Position numbers and translations under genes: made by a program. From contig NC_089454.1 of NCBI RefSeq assembly GCF_026210795.1, positions 186,001 to 250,000 of the forward strand: a stretch of DNA of 64,000 nt. Direction: 5' to 3'. The notes beneath the pieces were generated by a model. The model made no database searches. It was not told where the DNA came from and was given only the letters and a program-made list of their open reading frames with translations. Below, piece by piece: positions 46,811 to 58,403 of this stretch. Position 1 is the stretch's first letter; every line of letters begins with the position of its first letter. The DNA comes from Rhizophagus irregularis. Its lineage: Eukaryota > Glomeromycota > Glomeromycetes > Glomerales > Glomeraceae.

Positions 46811-47701
46811 TTAAGAAATCACACACCATTTTTCTTGCAATTCTTTAACACGTTCTTCCCATGTAAGTGCTTCTTTAACCTTCTCTTCAATCTTGGCCTC
46901 TAATTCAGCTATTCTCTCCTCGGCTTTTTTTTTCTCCTCTTCAATAGCATTTTTTAAATTATCCAATTCTTTTTTTAGTTGTTCTTTTTCAGTCATGTAA
47001 CTACTAACTCTTTTATTTAGATTATCCAAACTAGGTGGTCGATAGTTACCACAGTTTTTTATTAAGTGCTTTATTAATACATCTCTTGATTCTTCTCTTT
47101 TCTCCCGATTTGTTTCTATCTCTTTTAACTTCCTGTTCTTTTGCTTTTCACTAATATTTTTTCCAACTTCTATATTTGTCGGAGGATTATCAACATAAAT
47201 TAGCTTATTGCATGTTCTGACTAACTCTGCTAACTTAGGACTCTCCTGATTCAACTTTTCTCGATCTTCTTTACACTTCTCTTCGCTATCAAAATTAGGA
47301 AAATTTGTTCGCACAATAGTAGTGTAACAAGTAATACTTTCATCGAAAATAATCTCCCTCAATATGTTATAGGCTTCCAACTCCTCTTCGGTAAATTTTC
47401 TTCCTAACACAAAAAAAATTTGATTTAAACCTTTTCCTACTTCATGACATGCTTCTGCTATTCGGTTTAATACTTCTCGCTGAGCAAGTTGAGTATCACC
47501 AATACCAATAGTATCAACTACTCTATATTGTACCTTTTCTCCATTTATTTCTATTTCAAAATCTTCTTTTTGTAACTCTTTTGTTGTGCTTATGGTTCCT
47601 GAACCTTCATTAAATTTTTCACTATTTGTTAACACGTTTTCTAAGGTTGATTTTCCGTTTCCAGTACGGCCTATTATTAATATATTTCTTGTTTCTGTCA
47701 T
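46811..47701 (-). CDS. AIG1-type GTPase with C-terminal coiled coil and CaaX box
   Basis: A 296-codon intact single-exon frame. The AIG1/GIMAP-type G domain shows the P loop GRTGNGKST (residues 11-19), a switch-region threonine in TISTTKE and the G3 segment VVDTIGIGD (about 62-70). RKFTEEE belongs to the family-specific box. The usual TKxD base-recognition motif is replaced by TTIVRTNFPNF, as in divergent members. Residues 230-290 are a charged coiled coil (EKEQLKKELDNLKNAIEEEK). The last four residues CVIS form a CaaX box, so farnesylation and membrane attachment are predicted. AIG1 GTPases act in membrane-associated regulatory and defence roles in plants and animals; the fungal role is not established. 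The start is the first ATG, only ten residues before the P loop. Promoter and polyadenylation sites were not resolved. Confidence 0.93.
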   Translation of the reverse strand: MTETRNILIIGRTGNGKSTLENVLTNSEKFNEGSGTISTTKELQKEDFEIEINGEKVQYRVVDTIGIGDTQLAQREVLNRIAEACHEVGKGLNQIFFVLGRKFTEEELEAYNILREIIFDESITCYTTIVRTNFPNFDSEEKCKEDREKLNQESPKLAELVRTCNKLIYVDNPPTNIEVGKNISEKQKNRKLKEIETNREKREESRDVLIKHLIKNCGNYRPPSLDNLNKRVSSYMTEKEQLKKELDNLKNAIEEEKKKAEERIAELEAKIEEKVKEALTWEERVKELQEKWCVIS

Positions 47702-48775
47702 ATTTTAGCCTGTTTTTTACTGTATTTTGTAAGTTATTATTTGTTTGTTTAAGGTACAATTCGTAATTTACCAGGGGAGTCTTGGAATGTTTTGTTCGTT
47801 AAATTATCTACAAGTCTTATATACTATTTAATAATATGACTGTCTAATTTGTGAAATAAATCGTTCCTTCGTAACTGTCACTCAACCTCGCTCAGTTGTC
47901 AACAGTAAGTTAATTAAAGGAAGTCTTAGAAACGTAGTTTCCAATACTAAAATTACAAATAAAAATAATTAATCTAGCAAAGAAGGTATTGCAATAGACC
48001 GGGAATGTTCTGAAATAACGATTTCTCCCTCAAAAAATGTTTTTGCTATATCTAGCTGGATAGTGGTTGGTTTTTAGTATCATGCAAGTTTGCATTCATT
48101 GCGTAGAATTCCGGTGTACTATAACATGCTGTACAAAATTATTTTTTCGGCATTGTGATTTGTTAAACTGACCCTTGAAATCTTACATGACAAAACATGG
48201 TATATTTCATAACCTAAAGTTTCGGCCAGAGTTTCGGATTTCGGTACTAGTTTCGGACTAGAGTTTCGGACTTTCGGATTCGGCCATACCCTTGAGAGGT
48301 TTCGGCTACAAGTATAGGCATTACTATCTAAATCCATCTTTTACAAATGTTTAGGCGGTTTATAACGATTTATATCATTTTTAGCGATTCTTTATCAACT
48401 TATACTAATGAATATCATATCACGATTCAGATTTATTGGGCGAGAACATTGTATGGGAAAAAGTCTGTCCCAAGCGATTTGTAGCGATTTTGTTGATTTG
48501 TACGATTTATAGCGTTTTTACAAAGATTATACAAAGAATATATGAATATATGCAATTCATTGTTGGCTAGAGTTAGATCATACGCAGTTGGGCAAAAAAA
48601 ACGTCATACATGAGTTAAAAAATAAAAGTCGATGTGGGCAAACAAACTATTTGAAAAATTTATTCAGGGTGTTCTGATGTCACGTAGTAGACCTACGTAC
48701 GAAAATTTCGAAGTTAAAATCCGAAAAAATTAAGAAATTATAGTGGACATGCTAAAATATCCAACAAATATGTAT
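47702..48775. other. Intergenic region between AIG1 and coiled-coil genes
   Basis: It holds the AIG1 5' flank. 48215-48310 is rich in GTTTCGG words ('gtttcggactagagtttcgg'), reminiscent of the subterminal words of the TAAGGTTGC hAT family, perhaps a decayed end. The minus frame 48119-48337 is an effect of these repeats. No other feature. Confidence 0.5.
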
Positions 48776-49371
48776 TCACTCTTCTAGAAGATATACTTTA
48801 TTTTTTGCCGATAATACTTTCTTTTCAACTGCGAAATCTAGCAATCGTGCAAATTCATGGTCTTGTTTAAGCTGAAGTTCACAAATTTGCTTTTTTGAAT
48901 AATCCAAAAGTTGTTCAGTAGTCATATAACTCTAAGACAATAGATTGTTAATATGGCGAAGTAACTTAGGAAACAGCAAACAAAATAATATAAATAAAAT
49001 AGTACATCATAAATTTTTTGAATAGCCCTTTCAGTAGCTTGCTTCATTGAATCGGATAATTTGTCATTACTGAGTTGTTGTAAAAGTGGGAGGGCGGTCT
49101 GAAAGGTGGTGCCATTCTGTTGGATGATTAAATTCATTGTTTCCATATAGGAGAGCAGAAGTTCTTTCCCAGCTTGCAATTTTGTTTGTTTCATTTGTGC
49201 CATCAATTCAGCAATCTTGTGTTGATGTTCCATATCGGCTTTCCTAATTTGTAATTCATAATTAATCTTCAATTCCTGACCACGGAGTTCAGTATCCCGC
49301 TTACGAGCTTCATATTCGAGCTCCATTTTACGTTTTGCCTCTTCAAAAGCCTTACTTGCTCCATTGCCCAT
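48776..49371 (-). CDS. Predicted N-myristoylated coiled-coil protein, two exons
   Basis: The start ATG at 49371 gives MGNGASKAFEEAKRKMELEY. Glycine 2 with serine 6 and lysine 7 matches an N-myristoylation signal, which would place the protein on membranes. Residues 8-75 form a long charged coiled coil rich in E, K, R and Q. Exon 1 ends at 49006 (..RAIQKIYD|GTACTA), the intron is 49005-48932 and exon 2 starts at 48931 (SYMTTEQLLDYSKKQICELQ). Exon 2 ends at 48776 with the charged segment EKKVLSAKNKVYLLEE. Reading through without splicing would add a hydrophobic tail (VLFYLYYFVCCFLSYFAIL), which is translated intron. No enzyme motif is seen. The neighbour AIG1 gene also encodes a coiled-coil protein with a lipid-anchor signal, so a shared membrane role is possible but unproven. 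Confidence 0.75.
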
Positions 49372-49619
49372 CTTGAAATATGTGTTTGAAGATAAGTGCG
49401 TCCAACTTTGTAGTATTTATAAAAGAGTAACAACAGCGAAGAACAATAGAGGTGAACAACAATAGGTAATCCCCATTAGGTATAATAAGTGAGACCGAAA
49501 TGGAAAATGGTCACACGATCAGAGTTACTGTTACATATATTGCATTTTTTTACGTATACTCGCAATAGGTCATGTGAAAACGTGATAATATTCACGGAAT
49601 CCCGTGATAGATGTTACAT
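49372..49619. other. 5' flank of the coiled-coil gene
   Basis: About 250 bases separating the coiled-coil gene start from the end of the RING-type gene. Nothing beyond putative promoter sequence. Confidence 0.4.
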
Positions 49620-50977
49620 TCAAGTTGGGGATGATGCTTTGGATCTGGGTACTAGATAGGTTTGAGATAGCATCTCCTTGCTTTCTGAGTTATCTTACGC
49701 AAATTTGTTTCTGTAATGCCTAGATGATGTTGAGCAACTTCACAGTATACTCTACTCCTAGCTGTTGGGTCAGTAACCGATGAATTTTGAGATCTAATAT
49801 CTCAAAACCCATTTTCGAATCCTTCAGCATATTTATACCAACATAAAAAAATTTCGTCTTGATTTGCCTTTGCAACACGTAATCCTGCACGAGTTGCCTT
49901 TTGATATAATCGGGCTAAGCTTTGTGATATAGATCCATCGGCGTCCTCCTCAGCATAATCAACATTTTCAGCTTTCTCTCCCATGGCAGGCGTAAATAGC
50001 TCTTGCAATAGGGCCTGGAATTTTTCCTGTTCACGAGTGATCCCCCGTCTTAAAGACTGCCTTGATGAATTTCTTCTCGATTGGGATTCACTTTTTTGCA
50101 CGTTGGTATCATTCCCGCTATTCTCATTAAATCGATTCTCCGAGTTTGGTGGCGCGGATTTCATCACTTTCCGGAGTTCTGGAGATAGATAAAAGATGAG
50201 AATGGGAACTGTTATAGCGAGAATGGCCGGAGGCGCTGTGCATGGATTTGCACTGCTTACCTATTATCAACAGAATTAGACCGGTTATCATCGTCATCCT
50301 CATCCTCAATCACGATTGGGCTTGTCGCCTGATCCTGCATAATGGCTTGACTCTCTTGTCTAGCACGAGAGCCACCTCCCATAATTCCTAGCGAAATCAT
50401 GAGCTCCTCATCGCCCTGTCCAGTGTCAGTTTATTTTTTCTGAATTTGATATTCTCCAGAGGCGAGCGCTGCTTCTTCTCTAATCAATTCAATAGTGATG
50501 GGACACATCACACATGGGACGCGAAGGACAGGAGGGGTACTTCATTTCGCTCGTATAATATGCTTCTCAAGGCATTGACGGTGGAAAATGTGTTCAAGTG
50601 CCCGCCGCTTCTGGTAAGTGTCTCCAACGTTTTACCTCTCGAACAAGAAATTTGGTGATAATAACTAACTGCAAACGGAATATGGCCTTAATTATGAAGG
50701 TGTTGATCTTAATCTTGAAACTTTATGTCAAAGAGAATCAACTATCACAATCCAACACAACGAACGATTGAAATCGAAATGTTAGGATTGCTCTCTGGCA
50801 AATACTGCAAGGATTGAGTTTCGGAATTCTGCTGGGAAAAGTTGAAATGTCTTGATTTTGAAGATAGTGTAATGCAAGTGCTTTGAGTTGGGAAGGCTCT
50901 GTAGTATCTGTTTGAATTTCAGAAGTACTGGCCGAAGGTTCACTGGCTATAGTGGTGGACGAAGGTTCGCTGGCCAT
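49620..50977 (-). pseudogene. RING-finger protein gene with SUMO-interaction-like motif, disrupted
   Basis: The start at 50977 gives a serine/threonine-rich N terminus (MASEPSSTTIASEPSASTSE). A RING-H2 finger is split between exons: NPCSICQRAI and VVLDC in exon 1 (about 50800-50750), then HIFHRQCLEKHI and PCVMCPITIE in the next exon (about 50590-50490). Downstream, SPIVIEDEDDDD (about 50310-50280) has the form of a SUMO-interaction motif followed by acid. Then come an intron at 50260-50179 and an exon to about 49620 with ITREQEKFQALLQELFTPA, SSVTDPTARSRVYCEV and ISNLSSTQIQSIIPNL. In-frame stops after RAK (TGA), after QKK (TAA) and after ENGF (TGA), plus at least one frame change, disable this copy. 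An intact relative would be expected to be a ubiquitin ligase; RING plus SIM recalls SUMO-targeted ligases (inference). Confidence 0.65.
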
Positions 50978-51686
50978 AGTGATGAATTATAGAGAGAAAA
51001 TAAAATAAATGTTCTTATGCGTGTCTTTCACATCTATCTCCTACTTATACACTTTTCCCCCTTAATCTGATTGCTCTTTGATCTGCGAATAGGTGCACCT
51101 ATTACGCTGGGTCCACAAAGATAGTTGCAAAACACAGAAAATTTCAGATCTTCGCTGAGAATCCAACTTGCCCTGCATTAGATTGTGTATGATCAAACTA
51201 TCAACATAAATAATCCTTATCAATTCGCTCATTACTACTCCACTATCTATATGCGAAGAGTTAATCAAAGCAAGCTTTTTTATTTGCAATACATTGAGAC
51301 TTTGCTCTGCCGAAAAGGCGCTGGTCCCTTAGGACCCGCTTCACTTGATACATGATAGCCTATCCTATTTATTCACTGCGTCTATTCTACCTACCACCCG
51401 ATACCCGTTATTATTCATCGTTATCACCCGAATCTCCGTTTCATTTGTTGTTTGCTGGCTCTTGAAATGGAAACTATGTATTAGTTGCAGGCTCTGAAGA
51501 CGCCTCCTTGCGAATGCTCAGCCGTAGCGTAGCCGAAAGTTAATTGTGTAGTATCTCGTCCGGTGCTTTACTAAGTTTCGTCTTCAATATTTTATATAGA
51601 AGCGAAGTGAAAAAAAATGTGAACGGTAAGAATTTTACCGGCGCATTTCAGGTGACTGTCCACATAATTTGATCATATCATCCTAT
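50978..51686. other. 5' flank of the RING-type gene and an unassigned short frame
   Basis: The minus frame 51289-51062 (75 codons, containing SSHIDSGVVMSELIRIIYVD) has gene-like composition but no recognised domain; it may be a leader exon or a gene fragment. The rest shows no feature. Confidence 0.35.
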
Positions 51687-51886
51687 TTACCGTAGTAACA
51701 CCATAATTAAAAATTTCACCCCACGTGACCTGTGACATTTAAGGTTGTGAAAAAAAAATAATTTTGGGAGGCAAAAAAACTAAGTCCCTCAGATAAATAT
51801 AAACAGTGAAAACGCGGTGGGGTGTGATGCTGGTGAATATTATTAGGTCACGTGGGGTGAAAAATTTAGTGGTGTTACTGGGGAAG
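51687..51886. mobile_element. Inverted-repeat element, about 200 bp, AGTAACACCA ends
   Basis: 'agtaacaccataattaaaaa' then 'tttcaccccacgtgacct' at 51687-51725 is matched in reverse complement by 'aggtcacgtggggtgaaaaa' then 'tttagtggtgttact' at 51851-51885. The arms include the E-box-like CACGTG. No clear duplication of flanking sequence. A second pair, 'acggtaa..ttaccg', sits just upstream. Confidence 0.7.
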
Positions 51887-52282
51887 ATATATTAAGTATT
51901 TCCTAAGCAATATACTGGAGAGATGATTGGGTTCGTCATTGGTGAGTTATCTTTGTAATAACCTTCATTATACATGTCATCATCATAATAATCTTCTCCA
52001 TTATACCTCTTTGATTTGGGATTTACCTAGAGAATTAGTGACATGGTTAGTTATATTTTAGATCAGAATTTTTATTTTTTGACATTCAAAAATTTAAAAT
52101 GAAATAACTCATTATGTAGTGATCATAAAAAAATAAAAAAGGCTTATTAGATTTGTCTCATTAAAACCTATTGAATAATACTAAGATTAATTCTCTAGGA
52201 TCAATAGATATGTTTCTAGCGCTAATTTCTTAAAAAAATATTTAGTGTAAGATATCTATAATAGTATATCAAGGATAGAGAC

Positions 52283-53918
52283 TAGGGTTCCAATTGGTTT
52301 CGGTAATTACTGAACTAAACTGATCAGTTTCAGTATCAAAACAGTTTTGGTATTCTGATTTACCAAATTGAACCTTTCAGTAAATTTACCGATTGGTTTT
52401 GGTAACTTCAGTTTCAGTATCAGTTTTGCAATTTACTGAACCGATTTACCAAAATAATATTTTCAGTATCAGTTTCGATAAATTTTACCGATCATTTTAG
52501 TAAATTTACTGAACTGATTTGCTGAATGTTTCGTGATATTTTTTTTGATAAAAAATATCGTGAAATGTTTTTTTAGTTAATTTATTTAAAAAAAATGTTT
52601 TGCAACATTTTTTTTGATAATTTAATAAAAACATTGCAAAACATTTTTATTAATTAATTTATTTTAAAAAAAACGGTTTGCAACATTTTTTTTTTTTTTT
52701 TTTTGATAATTTAATAAAAACATTGCAAAAAGTTTTTATTGGTTAATTTATTTAATAAAAATATTTCACAACGTTTTTTTCAATAACTTAATAGAAAACG
52801 TTGTGAAACATTTTTATTAGTTAATTAATTTAAAAAAAAACGTTTCGTAACATTTTTTTTAATAATTTAATAAAAACATTGCAAAACGTTTTTATTAATT
52901 AATTTATTTTAAAAAAAAACATTTCACAACATTTTTTTTTGATAATTTAATAAAAACGTTGCGAAATGTTGTTATTAGTTAATTTATTTAAAAAAAAATG
53001 TTTTACAGGACCCCGGATATCTCCAAAACAGGTCATAAGTCACACTTTCGGCAGATTGGCCCATTTTTCGAAATTTCAAAAATCGTTTTGTAAATATCTC
53101 GGCATCCAGTGGTCCAATTTTGATGAACTTTTTTTTAAATTGTAGAGCTAAATGAGGGCTACAAAATAAAAAAAGTTCATTAAAATTGAATTACTGGATG
53201 CTGAGATATTTACAAAAAACGATTTTTTGAGTTTCAGCAAAAAGGGGTGTTTTTGGCCAAAAGTCCATTATGACCTTTATATTAGATATCCGGGGTCTTT
53301 GTTTCACAACATTTTTTTCAATAACTTAATAAAAAACGTTGCAAAACATTTTTTATTAGTTAATTAATTAAAAAAAATGTTTCGCAACATTTTTTTTTGA
53401 TAATTTAATAAAAACGTTGCAAAACATTTTTATTAGTTAATTTATTTAAAAAAAACGTTTCGCAACATTTTTTTTCAATAACTTAATAGAAAATGTTGCA
53501 AAATGTTTTTTATTAGTTAATTAATTTAAAAAAAAACGTTTTACAACATTTTTTTTAATAACTTAATAGAAAACATTGCGAAACATTTTTAATTAGTTAA
53601 TTTAATTAAAAAAAAAACGGGTTGCAACATTTTTTTTAATAATTTAATAAAAATGTTGCGAAACATTTTTATTAGTTAATTTAATTAAAAAAAAATGTTT
53701 TCGCACATTTTTTTAATAAAAACATTACAAAAATGTTAAAAACTGAACTAATAATGAATTGGTAAATTGGTTAAGTTTTTGGTATTTATCAGTCAGTTTC
53801 GGTATTGATGATTACTAAAATCAATCAGTTTTAGTAATTAACAATACCAATACCAATCAATTCAGTTCAATTTCAGTTTTGGCAAAAACTGTACTAAACT
53901 GAACTGATCAGAGCCCTA
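52283..53918. mobile_element. hAT-type non-autonomous element, 1636 bp, TAGGG..CCCTA ends
   Basis: Ends TAGGGTTCCAATTGG and, reverse complemented, TAGGGCTCTGATCAGTTCAG share the hAT-like tip TAGGG. A perfect 8-bp duplication ATAGAGAC flanks it (52275-52282, 53919-53926). The interior is 'ttcagtatcagtttcg'-type repeats at the sides and a long array of AACGTTGCGAAACATTTT hairpins (52540-53730). A palindromic MITE is nested at 53007-53299. Confidence 0.9.
53007..53299. mobile_element. Palindromic AGGACCCCGG MITE, copy 1
   Basis: About 293 bp, near-perfect palindrome: AGGACCCCGGATATCT at the left and AGATATCCGGGGTCT at the right. Octamers TGTTTTAC and TGTTTCAC (one mismatch) flank it. The central part includes 'agctaaatgagggctacaaa'. 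Target: a TTTTAC-containing hairpin repeat. Confidence 0.85.
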
Positions 53919-54156
53919 ATAGAGACATAATTATACCACCATTTGAGGCATCTTGATAAGACGATTCTAATAAGCTATAGTTGATCTCTATATAATTATT
54001 AATTGTCAGTTATTTTGATTTTTGCATTTTTTTAAAAATCAGATAGAATTAAACTGAATCAGACAATTCTGGCTCAGTTTTCATTCAATTTCAGTTCCTA
54101 TTTGAACTGGAAAAAAACTGCACTGAACTGACCTATATGCATTCAGAGTTTTAGAC

Positions 54157-54474
54157 ATACCATATATCACGGGCCATAGTACTCCCCTATGCATAGTACT
54201 CCTCTTGAAAAATTTTATAGAATTGTATAGTACCCAGGGGGATATTTTACAATTATCTCGTGATCCAGTGATCAGATTTGAGCCATTTTTTTTGTTTGAT
54301 AGCTCTCATTGAGCTCTTCAAAATAAAAAAAAGTTCATTCAAATTGGACTGGTAGAACGTGAGATATTCGCAAAAAATGGAATTTTTAGGCTTTGTTTAG
54401 TACCTAGGGTATAGGGTCAAACTCCCGATTTTTGCAAGATACCTGAGATACTATGGCCTGCTATATATGGTAAC
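54157..54474. mobile_element. Palindromic element with ACCATATAT ends
   Basis: The ends 'accatatatcacgggccata' and, reverse complemented, 'accatatatagcaggccata' enclose arms with 'gtactcccc' and 'gtacc(c/t)aggg' words. The centre, with 'aaaaaaaagttcattcaaat' and 'gtgagatattcgcaaaaaat', matches the scheme of the AGGACCCCGG MITE centre. The flanks are not clearly duplicated. Confidence 0.75.
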
Positions 54475-54803
54475 TCTGTCAACTAATATTAAAGCTAGAA
54501 ATATAATTTTACTATTATTAGAATTCTCTTATTAAAACAAATCCAATGATATAAATTTTATTAAAATTGAATTACTGATTGTGTTAAAAATAAGGTATGT
54601 AAAATAACAAAATTTTGAAAATACCTCCTTTACTAAAAATGGCCAATTTTTTGAAATATTTTTAAAATATATCAAGATATATTTGAGGTATTTTTGAGAT
54701 TAAAATATTAAAATAATATCAAAATTAATTATATTATAATAATAAAATAATAACAAAAACATTAAAAAATTATTGTGATATTATTTTGAGTTATTTTTAT
54801 AGA

Positions 54804-54968
54804 TAATGGTGTAGTTAGCCAAAAAATTCAGCTGAAGGCGCAGTAAATTTTTGGCTAACAATATCCAGCCGAAAAAAATTCATGTTGATCTAGAATATTT
54901 TATTGAATATTTTATTGATTCAACATCTACTATTTTCGGCTGAATATTTTCGTCTAACTACACTTTTT
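54804..54968. repeat. Inverted repeat with GTGTAGTTAGCC ends
   Basis: 'ggtgtagttagccaaaaaat' then 'tcagctga' is matched by 'ggctgaatattttcgtctaa' then 'ctacac'. A further partial copy ('agtgtagttagctgaaatat') follows at 54977. Probably a small MITE. Confidence 0.6.
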
Positions 54969-55097
54969 TTAAATAATAGTGTAGTTAGCTGAAATATTTA
55001 ACCAGGAGTGCAAGAAACGCCAATATATAATATTCCAGGAGACCAAATCGAACTAACAAGATAAGGAGACAACATCAATTTTATATATATTTAATAT

Positions 55098-55549
55098 CAC
55101 AGGTCGAAAAGTGAAAAATCACCAATCAGGCAGTTTGCTAACTTTTGATTCAGTGATTAGAAAAAGATGAAATATAGCTCATTGGAATCGTCTCAACATG
55201 ACGAATCTAATGGTAGTAAAATCGCATTTCTAGGATTAATACTTGATGAGAAATTAAGTAAAATATAAAACCAAAAAAGTATCATTTATATTTTATTTAT
55301 TTTTTATTAACTATTAATCCTAGAGATGCGATTTTACTACCATTAAATTCGTCTTGTTGAGACGATCCCAATGAGCTATATTTCATTCTTTTCTGATCAC
55401 TGGATCAAAGTTAGCAAACAGCCCGATTGGTAACCAGATTTTCAAGTAAAATGCCAATCAGTCATCTAATCGGTCACCAATCATCAGATACGTGATTGGT
55501 GACCGATTGGTGACTGATTGATGCCTGATTTTTCACTTTTTGACCTGTG
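55098..55549. mobile_element. CACAG-ended 452-bp palindromic element with 3-bp duplication
   Basis: Ends CACAGGTCGAAAAGTGAAAA and, reverse complemented, CACAGGTCAAAAAGTGAAAA, flanked by TAT (55095-55097, 55550-55552), which suits the CACTA superfamily. The arms contain the module 'ctcattggaatcgtctcaac' and 'atgacgaatctaatggtagt' and its complement, so most of the element is one long hairpin. Confidence 0.83.
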
Positions 55550-58107
55550 TATATTTAACCTATTTAATTTATAAAATATATAAAATTTTATAATCATTTA
55601 TACTTTATTAAGCTATAATAAATGTTCAAACTAAATTTATTTTAATTACATTATTATTCAATTTAATTATGCCACAAATGCCTTACTTTCAGTTTGTTTC
55701 TCAATCCATAATTTAATAGCATCTCTCGTCAATGCATTAGCAGGTAATTCAGATCTTTTAACAATTTTAGAAACAGCTAATTGTCCAAATCCAATTTGTG
55801 ATTTAGCTAATTCACAAATTTCATCAGTAGCAATTTGTTGTGTAATACCTTTAAAAGAATTTTTACGCTTTTGAAATGCTTTAACAAATCCATTTGCTAT
55901 TATTTGATCCTCTAGCGATACTTTTGTTTCTTTCCATTGTTCAATGGGATCATCATCTTTAATTTCATTTAACCTTTATTTTTTATTTGGCTGAGAGCTT
56001 TTTACATATTTTCGTGATCTTTATATTTAATATTATTATATTAGTAATCTAAATTAAATATAGCAAATAAAGAAATATCAATTTTACCTATTATTTATTA
56101 ATTTATCAGCAACTAATAGTTGATTGGCTTTAAGTGCATTAGTTCTTTCATATAGATATTTATCAAGATCCAGGTTACGTTACTTTATATCATAATGCTT
56201 TATAATTTTATTCTCAACTTCAATTGTTGCTGTAGTTTTCCTTGATCTTTCTCTTATTTGAGTCACAACATTACTCCATAAAACTAAAGTCTTCCACCAT
56301 GTATATTTAAATATTGTTGTAGATTTATATTAAAAAAAGGATTATGAATATCATTAATATTAGTTGTTACTAGAGCTCCGCAACCTGACCTGACACATCG
56401 GGTGACCCGACGGGTTGACCCAAAATATTCAGGTCAGGTCATCAATTTCATGACCTGACACGGGTCGGGTCAGTGCTAGTCGGTACCTGACAGCATAGCG
56501 GACATGCTCATATCACCTTGCCGATCATTTGCTGATCACTAATTCCAGATTTTAAAAACTTATTGCAAAATCACAAATATTTTTCAAATAATGTGGCAAA
56601 AAAATAATGGAATCTAAATAAAAACACTAAATTATTATATGATTTTAATTATATAATTATTAGCACAATTTTTAATAATATTATAAATATATTATTTGTT
56701 TATGATAATTCACTAATTATTGCCGATCATCAGACAAAAATTAAAGTGCGAAGATGAATATGCGAGTGCGAAACTTAAGAATTTGCACAAATATTCTTTA
56801 TATTATGTAGAATCTATAAAAAAAATAATGCAGTGATCTGATTCATAATGCAGGTTTTTTATTAGTAACATAATTAGTGAATAATTTCGTAAAATGAATA
56901 AATATATGCCAAATAATAATAAAAGCTAAAAAGTTTCTAATGAAATTTAATACACAATAAATTAAAACTAAATTTAAGTTATTTGTGAAATTTAAGCATA
57001 TATTATTATGTAAATTTTTTTAGCAACGGTATTTATATTATGTGATAATTGAATAAATGATCGGCAAATGATCGACAACAGTATTGTGATAAAATAGGGA
57101 TGTCTGCTATGCTGTACCCGACCTGACCCGTTGACCTGACATATATTTGGGTCAAATAAATTAAAAACACCGAAACTAATAGTTCCGGCGTTTTTACATG
57201 TAAAATCAAAAGAAAAAATGCCGGAACTAATGATTCCAGCGTTTTTACATGTAAAATTGAAAAAAAACGCCAGAACTAATGATTCCAGCGTTTTTACATG
57301 TAAAATCAAAATGAAAAACGCCAGAACTAATGATTCTGGCGTTTTTACATGTAAAATCAAAATGAAAAATGCTGGAACTAATGATTCTGGCGTTTTTACA
57401 TGTAAAATCAAAATGAAAAATGCCGGAACTAATGATTCCGGCGTTTTTACATGTAAAATTGAAAAAAAAATGCCGAAACTATCAGTTTCAGCATTTTTAC
57501 ATGTAAAATCAATATGAAAAATGCCGGAACTAATGATTCCAGCGTTTTTACATGTAAAATTGAAAAAAAATGCTGAAACTAATAGTTTCGGCGTTTTTAC
57601 ATGTAAAATCAAAATGAAAAATGCCGGAACTAATGATTCCAGCGTTTTTACATGTAAAATTGAAAAAAAAAACGCCAGAACTAATGATTCCGGCGTTTTT
57701 ACATGTAAAATCAAAATGAAAAATGCCAGAACTAATGATTCCAGCATTTTTACATGTAAAATCAAAATGAAAAATGCCGGAACTAATGATTCCGGCATTT
57801 TTACATGTAAAATTGAAAAAAAAAACGCCAGAACTATCAGTTTTGGCGTTTTTACATGTAAAATCAATATGAAAAATGCCGGAACTAATGATTCCAGCAT
57901 TTTTACATGTAAAATTGAAAAAAAAATGCCGAAACTAATAGTTTCGGCATTTTTACATGTAAAATCAAAATGAAAAACGCCGGAACTAATGATTCCGGCG
58001 TTTTTACATGTAAAATCAAAAAAAACACTGAAACTATCAGTTTCGGCGTTTTTACATGTAAAATCAATATGAAAAATGCTGGAACTAATGATTCCGGCGT
58101 TTTTACA

Positions 58108-58403
58108 AGGACCCCGGATATCTCCAAAACAGGTCATAAGTCACACTTTCGGCAGATTGGCCCATTTTTCAGGGGAAGCAAAATCGTTTTTTGTAAATAT
58201 CTCGGCATCCAGTAGTCCAATTTTGATGAACTTTTTTTTAAATTGTAGAGCTAAATGAGGGCTACAAAATAAAAAAAAGTTCATTAAAATTGAATTACTG
58301 GATGCTGAGATATTTACAAAAAACGATTTTTTGAGTTTCAGTAAAAAGGGGTGTTTTTGGCCAAAAGTCCATTATGACCTTTATATTAGATATCTGGGGT
58401 CCT
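58108..58403. mobile_element. Palindromic AGGACCCCGG MITE, copy 2
   Basis: A 296-bp near-perfect palindrome from AGGACCCCGGATATCT to AGATATCTGGGGTCCT. An exact 8-bp duplication TTTTTACA (58100-58107, 58404-58411) lies in a satellite unit. Confidence 0.93.

Larger units (their letters stand above)
52050..54148. mobile_element. Degenerate TAAAGCTCTGAAC-family copy interrupted by another element
   Basis: The right end reads 'gcattcagagttttaga', a mutated GTTCAGAGCTTTA. Inside are diverged forms of the family module ('ttagatttgtctcattaaaa' at about 52145, 'cttgataagacgattctaat' at about 53952) and the 'aaaatcagatagaattaaac' subterminal part. The left terminus is not recognisable. The element 52283-53918 is inserted in it. 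Confidence 0.65.

Noticed and set aside
49006-49371. Transmembrane tail on the coiled-coil protein
   Set aside because: The hydrophobic tail is read-through of an intron; a GT..AG splice joins exon 1 to a charged exon 2.
56992-58137. 381-codon minus-strand open frame, and plus-strand frames of 97-150 codons in the same place
   Set aside because: They are translations of the 51-bp satellite, open on both strands, with no start context, introns or recognisable domain.
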